Shown here: piece after piece, positions 1 through 8,728 of the stretch
How positions within the stretch are numbered: position 1 is the stretch's first letter
How the letters are laid out: the number at the start of each line of letters is the position of its first letter
Origin: an uncultured Lamprocystis sp.
GTDB lineage: Bacteria > Pseudomonadota > Gammaproteobacteria > Chromatiales > Chromatiaceae
DNA: 35,399 nt
Assembly: GCF_903933125.1 (NCBI RefSeq)
Contig: NZ_CAIZIZ010000502.1
Location: 1 to 35,399 of the forward strand
Direction of reading: 5' to 3'
Notes under the pieces: model-generated
The model's input: the letters and a program-made list of their open reading frames with translations, nothing else
Databases searched by the model: none
What the model was told of the DNA's origin: nothing
Made by a program: the position numbers and the translations under genes

Positions 1-67
1 GGCGATTCGGACACGTTACTGTTGTCGGGCCACGAACTACTTGGCGATGATTCACCTGGCCTGTGCC

Positions 68-2953
68 CTAATCCTGTCCAGGAAACTTGCAGCCGCTTGA
101 AGGCAGGAGTAAGCATATTCTGTGCCGGATGTCCTCTAAGTCAACGGGTCGAAAAGGACTGAGATAAGCATGCCGGAGGGACAGAAAAGAGAGGTCCGCA
201 GATCGAAAACCCTCGTTCTTCGCTTCAGTCGTGAAGCCGAATTGCTGCAGCAAGGTCAGTGCATTTCCGGCAAGACAACCGCTCTCGGCGCCCGGACGAT
301 GCCGAGTCAGCAAGATAATCTCGCTCAACCGATCTTTGACTTTCTGAGGATAGATCATATAGGGCAGGAACCCCCAGCTCGACTTGATCCGCTCATCGCG
401 ACTTTCAAAGCAGCCGAACGTTATTGCAAGCTGGTCAATATCCAGGTTTCGTTCCAGGGCAACGCAGGGATTATTGTCTGCTTCCCGATAGGTGGACAGG
501 ACCTTGGGGTCGAGCACACCAAGATCCGAGGCGAATTTCAGTGCGACGAAGAACTCTGCGAGGCTTTTGTGCGCAAATTCGTAGTAGCCCGCGGCATTGC
601 GGTGCAGCAGGGTCTGATTGCGCAGATCGTAGTCCCAATGATCCAGTTCCTGTTCGTCCGCGATCCGCTCCCCGAAGCAGCGGCGAATGCGCTTGGGGAT
701 CTCCTTGTAATGGATGCGCAGTTCACCGTCACGGATCATCTCCCAAGCGAGTTCGCAGAGGAAATAGAGCTTATCCGCCGTGGAGGTAAAGGTCCGCTGC
801 GTGTCGATATTCCTGATCAGGAGGCGATTGGTCGCATTAAGATAGATGTCCGCCTCGTTATCCAGGGCGTCGAGCCCGGCTTCGTCGATAGCCGCCAGGA
901 GCAGCTCAGTCAGGACCGGCTTGCGCGCCATCTCTTTGAGATTGTCGCGGACCAGCATCTTGTCCGCGGTCGCATTCCCCCGGTCTTCGCCCAGGCGCCC
1001 GACGATCATGCGGCGGATACGCTCATCGTCGAACGGGGTGAGATACAGAACCTCGAACCGCGGCGGCTCAAGGGCAATGGTCTTGCGTCCGTATTCCTGA
1101 CCGGACAGGACTTTTTCGGACTCCTTAGCCCAGCGGAAATATTCGGTGCGGCTGGTGAGGATCACTTTGCTCTCGTTTTCTACCAACCGCGCCAGTTCCC
1201 AGAAGTTGTCGATAACTGTCTGGTAATCGGCCTTGCGCGCCATCTCATCGAAACCGTCGAGGATCAGGAGCAGCTTGCCGCGGCGGTTCATCTCCTTGAA
1301 GATGTCGAAGGCAGAGCCGACGAAGGGGAGCTTGTAGCGCTCCAGCAGCAGGTCATTGATGAGCTGTTCGGGATTCGTGGTCTTGACGAAATCCCGCAGT
1401 GTGACCAGGAGGGGCAGGCGCTCGCCCGCCGGATCGGCGAGATAGCGCTCAAGGCGGCGCCATGCATAATGTCGGCAGAACCAGGTCTTGCCGGTCCCGA
1501 ATTCGCCCAGCAAGGACATATGGACCTTGCCGCGCTCGGTGAGCCAACTGTCCATGTAGGCATCCAGGTCGCCCATGTCTTCCGCCGGGCCCTCCGGACC
1601 GGTGCCGCCCGCCGCCTTCTTGTGGCAGGCCGGGTCCACATAGCGCTCGGGTATCTGAGGACCGAGCACCAACTCGTTCAGTGCCTCGATATAGGGACCC
1701 CAGACCTTGGCAATCAGGAAGTCCGCGAGCCGGTAGGCTTGGACGCCGTCCAACTCGGCGGCGCGCGCACTCGCCTGGGGTGAGACCCGCTGATCGCAGA
1801 TGGCCCACCCTTGGTTGATCCGCCGGTCCAGGCGGGCATCCAGTGCCTCAATGTCCGCCGCGCTGATCTCTCCGCCGATACAGTGCACCCGTACGCGTTG
1901 GTCGATGCTCCCCTGGCTCATGGAGGCGATGAGAGAGCGGCGGTCCGCGCCTATCGCGGGTTCGGACTGCTCGGGTTCCTGCCCCACCTGGTAGCCGATG
2001 GCCGAGAGCCATTCGGTGACCTCTTGTACCAGGCGCTCGACCGGCGTGATGCGTGGCGCCGCGCGCACGGCCGCGCGCCGCGCCTGGCGAACCTCCGAGT
2101 CCAAGGAATCAAGAAACTGCGCAACCTCCGGGTGACCAGCGGTCGGCGAGTAGGTGAGGACGTGAATCTCGTGGTCCTTCTCCCATCGCTTGCACTTGAA
2201 GGCCGGTGCCCGGTCCTCCGGCATCAGGGCGTAATGGGTTCCGGCATGGCCGCGGAAGTATTCACGCAAGGCATCAAGTACCAGCATCAGGTCCGGGTCC
2301 GCGAGTCCGTACCCGAGAAACAGAACCGTGCGGGTGGCGAACAAGGTAGTCAGGTGAGTCCGGCAGGCGGGGTTGGCCAACATGATCCGGCGATAGTCAG
2401 TGGTGCCAAGGACCACGGTGTCTGTCCGGTTGATGTCACCATGGAGCTTCAGCAGGTATTCGCCGGACCGGGTGGCGGCGCCCAACTCCGGGACATCCTG
2501 ATGGGTGAAGGTGTGCAGCGTGGCCCCTTCATGTTCCAGCGCATAGGCGCCTTCCAGAAGAGCGTCGTAGTTCGTCGTGACCTGTACGCCGAACGGTATC
2601 CGGTGGAGCAGGCGGTGGGTCTGGGTGGGCTTGGGCTGGGTGCCCTGAATGCGCTCCCGTAGGAAGCGGCGGAAATCGTTGTCTCGCAGGCGCTCCCGCA
2701 GTTCCTCAGCGACGTCCAGCAGATCGTCCTGTTGGATCGCGTTAAGCAGATCCGGCTGGTCTGACTGGATACCGTCCCGCTGCTCAAGGTGGGTCAGCAT
2801 TTCCCTGAGCAATTGAGGCCAACCCGGAAGCCTGGCGCCCTGGGACAGTCCTGCACCGACAAAGACCGCCGCATTGCCGCCGGCGATGCGCTCCACGAGA
2901 TCGGGTGGGATTTCAGAGATTACGGAATTGCCTCCTGGTGTCGTCCGTAGCAT
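68..2953 (-). CDS. SIR2 / restriction-fold-like / NACHT STAND protein (putative antiphage NLR-like defence)
   Basis: About 961 residues. Residues about 20-250 form a SIR2-like domain: GAGLS nucleotide loop (34-38), TTNYD with the NADase-type Asn near 128, KLHGD with His near 171, and FLGYG. Residues about 305-425 resemble an Mrr/restriction-endonuclease fold, but the usual catalytic QxK strand reads VHCIGG, so it is probably non-catalytic. A NACHT NTPase follows: Walker A GEFGTGKTW (483-491), Walker B LLLILDGFDEM (561-571), sensor ILTSRTEYF, and a winged-helix stretch with FAHKSLAEFF. The end (about 895-935) has one or two pentapeptide-like units (FRSADLSFLSLRHAYLS) and then stops, shorter than expected for a repeat sensor. 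SIR2-STAND proteins are known defence systems that deplete NAD+ on phage sensing; that role here is inferred. ATG at 2953 is chosen; an in-frame TTG lies two codons upstream. No partner gene is visible, and the left edge of the window lies just past the stop. Confidence 0.85.
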   Translation of the reverse strand: MLRTTPGGNSVISEIPPDLVERIAGGNAAVFVGAGLSQGARLPGWPQLLREMLTHLEQRDGIQSDQPDLLNAIQQDDLLDVAEELRERLRDNDFRRFLRERIQGTQPKPTQTHRLLHRIPFGVQVTTNYDALLEGAYALEHEGATLHTFTHQDVPELGAATRSGEYLLKLHGDINRTDTVVLGTTDYRRIMLANPACRTHLTTLFATRTVLFLGYGLADPDLMLVLDALREYFRGHAGTHYALMPEDRAPAFKCKRWEKDHEIHVLTYSPTAGHPEVAQFLDSLDSEVRQARRAAVRAAPRITPVERLVQEVTEWLSAIGYQVGQEPEQSEPAIGADRRSLIASMSQGSIDQRVRVHCIGGEISAADIEALDARLDRRINQGWAICDQRVSPQASARAAELDGVQAYRLADFLIAKVWGPYIEALNELVLGPQIPERYVDPACHKKAAGGTGPEGPAEDMGDLDAYMDSWLTERGKVHMSLLGEFGTGKTWFCRHYAWRRLERYLADPAGERLPLLVTLRDFVKTTNPEQLINDLLLERYKLPFVGSAFDIFKEMNRRGKLLLILDGFDEMARKADYQTVIDNFWELARLVENESKVILTSRTEYFRWAKESEKVLSGQEYGRKTIALEPPRFEVLYLTPFDDERIRRMIVGRLGEDRGNATADKMLVRDNLKEMARKPVLTELLLAAIDEAGLDALDNEADIYLNATNRLLIRNIDTQRTFTSTADKLYFLCELAWEMIRDGELRIHYKEIPKRIRRCFGERIADEQELDHWDYDLRNQTLLHRNAAGYYEFAHKSLAEFFVALKFASDLGVLDPKVLSTYREADNNPCVALERNLDIDQLAITFGCFESRDERIKSSWGFLPYMIYPQKVKDRLSEIILLTRHRPGAESGCLAGNALTLLQQFGFTTEAKNEGFRSADLSFLSLRHAYLSPFRPVDLEDIRHRICLLLPSSGCKFPGQD

Positions 2954-3273
2954 GAGCAATCACGCCGGGCGACCCTGCGCTTACGGAGCCGAGACTGTTA
3001 AATACGACGACTTTTCACTCATACGGTTGTCGTTACCGGAGAGGGTCTACAGCCACTCGCGAACGGGTTCGGTCCAAACTCCGTCCGGGAGAAGGCGATA
3101 GCGATGATCCGCTCGGCCTGGGTGATGCGGAGCCTACCATTCTTGGTCGACGGATAATCGGCCAGATCGCTCCACGACGCCCTTCCCCGCCGACAACCGC
3201 TACAATCCAACACATCGCGCAGGCGCTCAACCTGCCCCACATCCACCCGGCGCCACCGGGAAAAGAGGTGACC
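2954..3273. other. Gene-free stretch between divergent genes
   Basis: About 320 bases between the SIR2-NACHT gene (leftward) and the aminotransferase gene (rightward). It must hold the promoters of both. An AT-rich patch near 2995-3020 (with TTAAATACGACG) could carry the defence-gene promoter. A minus-strand open frame here resembles nothing I recognise. No repeat or RNA gene was seen. Confidence 0.4.
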
Positions 3274-4401
3274 ATGCCCGGCCTGCTCCCCAATGTAGAT
3301 CCCGATGGCCTGCTTGAGTATTCGGTGGTGTTCACCGACCGCTCGCTCAATCACATGTCCCTGGCCTTTCAGGGCGTGATGCGCGACCTGTCGGCCACGC
3401 TCAAGAAGGTCTATCAGGCCCACGCCGTGGCGATCGTGCCCGGCGGCGGCACCTATGGCATGGAGGCGGTGGCACGCCAGTTCGCGACCGGCAAGAAGGC
3501 GCTGGTGATCCGTAACGGTTGGTTCAGCTACCGCTGGACACAGATCTTCGAGATGGGTTCAATCCCGGCCGAATCCGTGGTGCTCAAGGCGCGGCCGGTG
3601 GGCGAAGGACCGCAGGCACCGTTCGCGCCGGCGCCGATCGCGGAGGTGGTGGCCGCGATTGCCCGGCAGCGGCCGGATATCGTGTTCGCCCCGCATGTCG
3701 AGACCTCGGCCGGCATCATCCTGCCGGATGACTACCTGCGCGCCGTGGCCGACGCGGTGCATGCGGTCGGCGGCCTGTTCGTGCTCGACTGCGTCGCCTC
3801 GGGCGCAATCTGGGTGGACATGACCGCGAGCGGGGTCGACATCCTGATCAGCGCACCGCAAAAGGGTTGGACGAGTTCACCTTGCGTCGCGCTGGTGATG
3901 CTGAGCCCCTTGGCCCGCGCGCGCATCGATGCCACCACCAGTACCAGCTTCGCCGGTGATCTCAAGAAATGGCTGCAGATCATGGCCGCCTACGAGGCCG
4001 GCGGCCACGCCTACCACGCCACCCTGCCGACCGATGGATTGGCGCAACTGCGTGACGTGATGCAGGAGACTGAGGCCTACGGCTTTGAGCGGGTGCGGGC
4101 GGAACAGCAGGCGCTGGGCGCCCGCGTGCGGGCACTGCTGGAATCCCGCGGCTTCCGTAGCGTGGCCGCGGAAGGCTTCCAGGCACCGAGCGTGGTGGTG
4201 AGCTACACCAGCGACGATGGTCTCAGCAGCGGCGCCAAGTTTGCCGCGGTCGGCCTGCAAAGTGCTGCCGGCGTGCCGCTGCAGTGCGACGAGCCGGTTG
4301 ATTTCCAAACCTTCCGCATCGGGCTCTTCGGGCTCGACAAATTGCACCATGTTGAGCGTACGGTGGCAAACCTGCAGCAGGCATTGGAGCAACTGCTCTG
4401 A
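3274..4401 (+). CDS. Class V aminotransferase (alanine-glyoxylate / serine-pyruvate type)
   Basis: A 375-residue PLP enzyme of fold type I, class V. Visible features are the cofactor-loop region VPGGGTYGMEA (55-65), Asp172 in VLDCVAS (pairs with the PLP ring nitrogen) and the Schiff-base lysine Lys197 in SAPQKGWTSSP. The family transfers amino groups from alanine or serine to glyoxylate or pyruvate; the substrate here cannot be read from sequence. The ATG at 3274 has a GAGGTG ribosome site just upstream; a GTG at 3268 lies inside that site and is rejected. It appears monocistronic. A role in glyoxylate or glycine metabolism would suit a photoautotroph but is inference. Confidence 0.88.
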   Translation: MPGLLPNVDPDGLLEYSVVFTDRSLNHMSLAFQGVMRDLSATLKKVYQAHAVAIVPGGGTYGMEAVARQFATGKKALVIRNGWFSYRWTQIFEMGSIPAESVVLKARPVGEGPQAPFAPAPIAEVVAAIARQRPDIVFAPHVETSAGIILPDDYLRAVADAVHAVGGLFVLDCVASGAIWVDMTASGVDILISAPQKGWTSSPCVALVMLSPLARARIDATTSTSFAGDLKKWLQIMAAYEAGGHAYHATLPTDGLAQLRDVMQETEAYGFERVRAEQQALGARVRALLESRGFRSVAAEGFQAPSVVVSYTSDDGLSSGAKFAAVGLQSAAGVPLQCDEPVDFQTFRIGLFGLDKLHHVERTVANLQQALEQLL

Positions 4402-4519
4402 GTCAGCATGGACGCAGGCCCCGCACCGGAAGGGTGCGACAGTCCTCAAGAAAAAGAGTTCCCGCGCCCCGCCGCGCGCTTTATGATTAGGCATCTTCAA
4501 TTGACCGATCGGCGGCGCC

Positions 4520-5971
4520 GTGCACCGTTTCACGCAACTCGATGACACCCACTTATCCCACCGGCTCCGATCACCTGGCCTGGCATTGCAGGTCCTGCTG
4601 TTTCTGGGCTTGCTGATCGTCTCGGGACTCCTGCTCGCCACCGAGCCGGGTTATCAGCAGACCGACGTTCAACTCTGCGTCCCAGTGGAATTCATCCTCT
4701 TCGCACTGACCCTGCTCGGTGTGGCCCTGTTCCACAATTACACCCTTCAGGTCGCACTCGGCGGTCTCGCGACCATTACCGCCTTCAAGCTCGCGTTCAC
4801 CGGCTTTACCGCGGGCCCCGGACTCCTGGGGCTGGCGACCCATCTGGGACATGAGTGGGTACTGTTGGCCAATCTGCTCGGCTTGTTGCTCGGCTTTGCG
4901 CTCCTGGCCCGCCACTTTGAAGACAGCCATGTCCCTGAGATCCTGCCGCGCTACCTGCCGGGCGGCTGGCTGGGCGGGTTCACGCTGCTCGTCATGATCT
5001 TCGTGCTGTCCAGCTTTCTGGACAATATCGCCGCGGCACTGATCGGCGGCACTATCGCCGCCGGCGTCTTCCGCTATAAGGTGCACATCGGCTATTTGGT
5101 CGCCATCGTCGCCGCCTCTAACGCGGGCGGCTCCGGCAGCGTGGTGGGTGACACGACCACGACCATGATGTGGATCTCCGGGGTCGGGCCGCTCGAGGTG
5201 CTGCACGCTTACGTGGCCGCGGGGACGGCCCTGGTCGTCTTCGGCATCCCCGCCGCCATCCAGCAGCATCGCTTCCAGCCGGTCATCAGGGATGTGCCGG
5301 TCGGGACCCGGGTCGACTGGACGCGGGTGGGTATTGTCGCGATCATCCTGGTGGCCGCGGTCATTGCCAACCTGTTTGTCAATCTATACTTTAAAAACTT
5401 GGCCGACAGCTTTCCCTTCCTGGGAGTGGCCGTCTGGATCGCCATCCTGCTCACCCGGGGGCTGCGCGAACCCGAATGGCGCTTGCTGCCCGACACTTTT
5501 AAGGGCACCCTGTTTCTACTGTCGCTGGTGCTCTGCGCCTCCATGATGCCGGTTGACCAACTGCCGCCCGCTTCCTGGTACTCGGCCCTGTCACTCGGCT
5601 TCGTCTCCGCGATCTTCGACAACATCCCGCTGACGGCCCTGGCGCTCAAACAGGGTGGATTCGATTGGGGTGTGCTTGCCTACGCGGTCGGTTTCGGTGG
5701 ATCCATGATCTGGTTCGGGAGTTCCGCCGGAGTCGCGCTGTCTAATCTCTATCCTCAGGCCAAATCAGTCGGGGCCTGGGTCAAGAGTGGTTGGCACGTA
5801 GTCTTGGCCTACGTCGTCGGCTTCATGGTCCTGCTGCTGACCCTGGGCTGGCATCCGCATGATGCGGCCCCGACCCAGCCGGTAGGTGCCGTCAACTCCG
5901 GCCATTCGGCCTTATTCTGCCAAGTCACCCAAGCGATCGCTGGCCCGTGCCACTCGGGCCGGGAGTCATAA
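4520..5971 (+). CDS. Ion-transporter-superfamily permease, Na+/H+ antiporter-like
   Basis: A polytopic inner-membrane protein of about 483 residues with roughly 11-12 hydrophobic segments. The diagnostic parts are two inverted re-entrant-type motifs: SSFLDNIAAALIGG (about 170-183) with ASNAGGSGSVVGDTTT, and the second-half counterpart SAIFDNIPLTALAL. This F-D-N pattern is typical of NhaD/ArsB/CitT-related transporters. Cation/proton exchange is the likely role; the substrate is not determinable. The start is GTG at 4520; no in-frame ATG lies near the N-terminus. The stop is 5 bases before the universal stress protein ATG, so the two are probably translated from one message. Confidence 0.8.
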   Translation: MHRFTQLDDTHLSHRLRSPGLALQVLLFLGLLIVSGLLLATEPGYQQTDVQLCVPVEFILFALTLLGVALFHNYTLQVALGGLATITAFKLAFTGFTAGPGLLGLATHLGHEWVLLANLLGLLLGFALLARHFEDSHVPEILPRYLPGGWLGGFTLLVMIFVLSSFLDNIAAALIGGTIAAGVFRYKVHIGYLVAIVAASNAGGSGSVVGDTTTTMMWISGVGPLEVLHAYVAAGTALVVFGIPAAIQQHRFQPVIRDVPVGTRVDWTRVGIVAIILVAAVIANLFVNLYFKNLADSFPFLGVAVWIAILLTRGLREPEWRLLPDTFKGTLFLLSLVLCASMMPVDQLPPASWYSALSLGFVSAIFDNIPLTALALKQGGFDWGVLAYAVGFGGSMIWFGSSAGVALSNLYPQAKSVGAWVKSGWHVVLAYVVGFMVLLLTLGWHPHDAAPTQPVGAVNSGHSALFCQVTQAIAGPCHSGRES

Positions 5972-5976
5972 AAACG

Positions 5977-6399
5977 ATGAAATTCCTTGTGCCGATCGAC
6001 GGATCCGAGAGTTCCAGACGGGCAGTCGAACATGTGATTCGGCTTGCCCGGCGCGGCGACCCGCCCGAGATCCACCTGCTCAATGTGCGCGGTCAGGTCG
6101 ATGCCTGGGAGGTGCGTCGCTTCCTCAGCGACGCCGAGATTGCGAAGATGCAGATCCACGAGGGCGAGGAGGAGATTCGGGCGAACTGCGCCCTGATCGA
6201 GAGCGCCGGCTTGGCTTATCAGGTCAAGGTGATGGCGGGTCCGGTCGCTGAAACCATCGCCCGCTATGCGGACGAACAGGGCTGCGACATCATCATCATG
6301 GGCACCCATGGACGGGGCGGCTTGTCGAAGCTGCTGATGGGCTCAGTGGCCGGCGAGGTGGTCGAGAAGGCGAATGTCCCGGTGACCCTGGTCAAGTAG
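5977..6399 (+). CDS. Universal stress protein, UspA family
   Basis: A 140-residue single-domain Usp protein. The start MKFLVPIDGS matches the family, with the first beta strand and the conserved Asp. Near the C-terminus the ATP-binding signature G-2x-G-9x-G-S is complete (GTHGRGGLSKLLMGS), so it is probably an ATP-binding, UspA-like (MJ0577-like) member. The ATG at 5977 has GGGAG about 11 bases upstream, inside the end of the permease gene. Close coupling to an ion antiporter suggests the pair responds to ionic or energy stress (inference). Confidence 0.9.
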   Translation: MKFLVPIDGSESSRRAVEHVIRLARRGDPPEIHLLNVRGQVDAWEVRRFLSDAEIAKMQIHEGEEEIRANCALIESAGLAYQVKVMAGPVAETIARYADEQGCDIIIMGTHGRGGLSKLLMGSVAGEVVEKANVPVTLVK

Positions 6400-6497
6400 G
6401 TTCACCGGCCGGATCGCGGGATGCGATCCGGCGGATCGGTAACGGGAACACAGGCGGACGAGGCCCTGGCCTCGCCGGTGCTGTACCCGTGCCCAGG

Positions 6498-6698
6498 TCA
6501 GAAGGCCGCACCAGGCTGCATGCCCAGTTTTTTCAAGATCAAGGCCATCGGACAGAAGCCGGTAAAGGCTGACTGGAGCAAGTTGGCACCGACGAAGCCG
6601 GTAAACCACAGCCAATTGATGTTGACATACACCGCCAAGAGGACAGACAGCAGGATAAAGGCGCCGGCGACGGCGAAAACGATACGGTCGATCGACAT
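6498..6698 (-). CDS. YgaP-type transmembrane protein (DUF2892)
   Basis: A 66-residue membrane protein starting [12 protein letters not shown], with two hydrophobic helices (about 8-30 and 34-52) and the family signature [14 protein letters not shown] in the tail. DUF2892 occurs alone or fused to rhodanese domains, as in YgaP, where it anchors sulfurtransferase activity to the membrane; here it stands alone. The ATG at 6698 is preceded by GGAG at 8 bases; an in-frame upstream ATG would add nine non-conserved residues. It lies opposite the universal stress gene with about 100 bases between the two stops. Confidence 0.82.
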   Translation of the reverse strand: MSIDRIVFAVAGAFILLSVLLAVYVNINWLWFTGFVGANLLQSAFTGFCPMALILKKLGMQPGAAF

Positions 6699-6796
6699 GG
6701 AAGACTCCACTTGCATTTGAAACAACGATCGTCGGATATTAAGCGCCGCAGTTACTCACTTCAAGCCTGCCGTCGGCCGGCAAGGGGACGGACACG

Positions 6797-8371
6797 ATGG
6801 ACGCCGACACCTATCCCCGCCTGATCGCCGGACTGCTGCAACCGCAGGCCTACCCGCGACGCGCGGGCGCGACCGTCGCGCCGGTCGACCATATCGAGAC
6901 CCATATTTCTCACGTCTTCCTGAGCGGGGATCACGCCTACAAGCTCAAGAAGGTGATCGACCTGGGATTTCTGGATTATTCGACGCTGGAGCGGCGGCAC
7001 TTCTGTTGCGAGGAAGAAGTCCGACTCAATCGTCGACTCTCCCCGGACCTCTACCGCGGGGTGGTGGCAATCACCGGGAGCCCGGAGCAGCCGCGGATGG
7101 GCGGCGACGGTCCCGTGGTGGAATACGCCGTAGACATGGGCCGCTTCGCACAGGACACCTTGCTCACCCGGGTGACCCTGACCCCGGACTTGATCGATCG
7201 CATCGCCACGCGGGTGGCGGTTTTCCACGCGCAGATCCCGCGTGCCGATCCGCTGGGCCCATTCGGCACACCGTCAGCGGTACTTGCCCCGATGCTGGAG
7301 AGCCTGCAGCAGGTCCGCGCCAGGGTCCGTGACGCCGGTGTTGCCGACCGGCTGGACCGGCTCAGAACCTGGGTGATGGAGCGCTGGCAGATCCTCACCC
7401 CGGCGATTGGGCACCGCCTCAAGACGGGGCGGGTCCGGGAGTGCCACGGCGACCTGCACCGCGCCAACATCGCCCTGGCCCATGGCGAACCGCTGTTTTT
7501 CGACGGCATCGAGTTCAATCCCGGTCTGCGCTGGATCGATACCGCGAGCGAACTCGCTTTCCTGATCATGGATCTCGAAGAAGCGGGAACTCCGGGGCTG
7601 GCTGGCCGACTGCTCAACCAGTACCTGGAACACACCGGTGACTTCGGCGCACTCGAGGTCTTGGATCTGTACAAGGTTTACCGGGCCATGGTCCGCGCCA
7701 AAGTGCTGGCCATTCGGCTCGATCAGGCCGACCTGACGGCCGCGCAGATCGCGACGGAACGCTGCGATTGTGCCCGCTATCTGGCCTTGGCAGAGTCTTA
7801 CACGCATACCCGACGCCCACGACTCCTGATCGCCTGCGGACTGTCCGGGTCCGGCAAGAGCACGCTCGCCCGCGGCTTGTGTGAGTCCCTGCCGATGATT
7901 CACTTACGCTCGGACGTGGAGCGCAAACGCCTCTTCGGTTTGCCTGGCGAGGCGCGGTCGGACGCTGGCCACGGTGCCGGAATCTATTTTTCCCAAGCGA
8001 CCGCCTGGACCTACCGGCAGCTTCACAGCCTGGCCGATGGCATCCTCGCGTGCAATTATGATGTGGTGGTGGACGCCACCTTTCTGACACAAGCGCGCCG
8101 CACGCTATTCCATGATCTGGCGCTTCGGCAGGGGGCTGGTTTTGCGGTCATTGCCCTGATGGCGCCACTCGGGCTGCTGCGCTCGCGGGTCGCGCAGCGG
8201 CTCGCCGCGGGCGACGATGCGTCGGAGGCCAGCCTCGCCGTCTTGGAACACCAACGCGCCGTTTGGGAGCGACTGAGCCTGGCCGAGCGCCGCAACACCA
8301 TCCTCATCAACAGCACCGATCTGCCGCCACTGCCGAACATTGTGCGACAGATCGCCGAACTGGCCCAATGA
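6797..8371 (+). CDS. Fused APH-type kinase and P-loop (zeta-toxin/gluconokinase-like) kinase
   Basis: A 524-residue two-domain protein. The N-terminal half is an aminoglycoside-phosphotransferase fold: catalytic loop CHGDLHRANIAL (about 216-227) and metal-binding FFDGIEF (234-240). The C-terminal third is a P-loop kinase with Walker A GLSGSGKSTLA (348-358) and downstream RSDVERKRLFG and VVVDATFL. The same fusion is widespread in proteobacteria as an uncharacterised bifunctional protein; the substrate is unknown, and antibiotic resistance should not be assumed. The ATG at 6797 follows GGGGAC. The stop overlaps the next gene's ATG (ATGA), so the two are translationally coupled. Confidence 0.85.
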   Translation: MDADTYPRLIAGLLQPQAYPRRAGATVAPVDHIETHISHVFLSGDHAYKLKKVIDLGFLDYSTLERRHFCCEEEVRLNRRLSPDLYRGVVAITGSPEQPRMGGDGPVVEYAVDMGRFAQDTLLTRVTLTPDLIDRIATRVAVFHAQIPRADPLGPFGTPSAVLAPMLESLQQVRARVRDAGVADRLDRLRTWVMERWQILTPAIGHRLKTGRVRECHGDLHRANIALAHGEPLFFDGIEFNPGLRWIDTASELAFLIMDLEEAGTPGLAGRLLNQYLEHTGDFGALEVLDLYKVYRAMVRAKVLAIRLDQADLTAAQIATERCDCARYLALAESYTHTRRPRLLIACGLSGSGKSTLARGLCESLPMIHLRSDVERKRLFGLPGEARSDAGHGAGIYFSQATAWTYRQLHSLADGILACNYDVVVDATFLTQARRTLFHDLALRQGAGFAVIALMAPLGLLRSRVAQRLAAGDDASEASLAVLEHQRAVWERLSLAERRNTILINSTDLPPLPNIVRQIAELAQ

Positions 8372-8682
8372 CCAATCTGCTCGCCGTCTCCCTATTATTA
8401 TTGCTGGGCTGGTTTTGGCTCGATAGCCTGCGCGCCCGCGAGATCGCCCTTGGTATCTGTCGGGCCGCGTGCGAGCGGCGTGATCTGCAGCTGCTTGATC
8501 AGGCCGTGGCCTTGCGGCGTCTGGGCCTGAGTTGGGGCGTCAACGGGGTGCGTCTGCGCCGGGTCTATCGCTTCGATTTCAGCGAGGAAGGGCTGGGGCG
8601 GCGCGTCGGGTATCTGATCATGCGCGGCATCGACCTGGAGGAACTGAGCTTCGGATTACCGGATCAGACTCAGGACCTGTAG
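8368..8682 (+). CDS. DUF3301 membrane-anchored small protein
   Basis: A 104-residue protein with one N-terminal hydrophobic helix (LLAVSLLLLLGWFWLDSL), then a basic soluble part with RRLGLSWGVNGVRLRRVYRFDFS and GYLIMRGIDLEEL. This matches the DUF3301 pattern known from gammaproteobacteria; function is unknown. Its ATG overlaps the stop of the kinase fusion by 4 bases, so it is expressed from the same transcript. Confidence 0.78.
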   Translation: MTNLLAVSLLLLLGWFWLDSLRAREIALGICRAACERRDLQLLDQAVALRRLGLSWGVNGVRLRRVYRFDFSEEGLGRRVGYLIMRGIDLEELSFGLPDQTQDL

Positions 8683-8685
8683 CCA

Positions 8686-8702
8686 GGCCCGATCTCCGGG
8701 CC
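8686..8702. terminator. Short hairpin between convergent genes
   Basis: GGCCCG-ATCTC-CGGGCC forms a 6-bp stem with a 5-base loop between the stops of the DUF3301 gene and sspB. There is no T-run on either side, so a bidirectional terminator is only a possibility. Confidence 0.3.
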
Positions 8703-8728
8703 GGTGGCGGATGCCTGTCGGCACGGGA

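Noticed and set aside
1-67. Possible continuation of the SIR2-NACHT gene beyond its stop in another frame
   Set aside because: The 67 bases left of the stop give no recognisable repeat unit in any minus-strand frame; too short to judge.
170-1783. A long plus-strand open frame (537 codons)
   Set aside because: It lies entirely antisense to the SIR2-NACHT gene, whose domains are recognisable; the plus-strand translation has none.
3019-3423. Minus-strand open frame resembling a small conserved protein near 3030-3150
   Set aside because: No start with a ribosome site, no recognisable family, and it overlaps the aminotransferase start.
6498-6725. Upstream start (ATG 6725) for the YgaP-type protein
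   Set aside because: The added MFQMQVESS is not family-like and the GGAG site serves the ATG at 6698.
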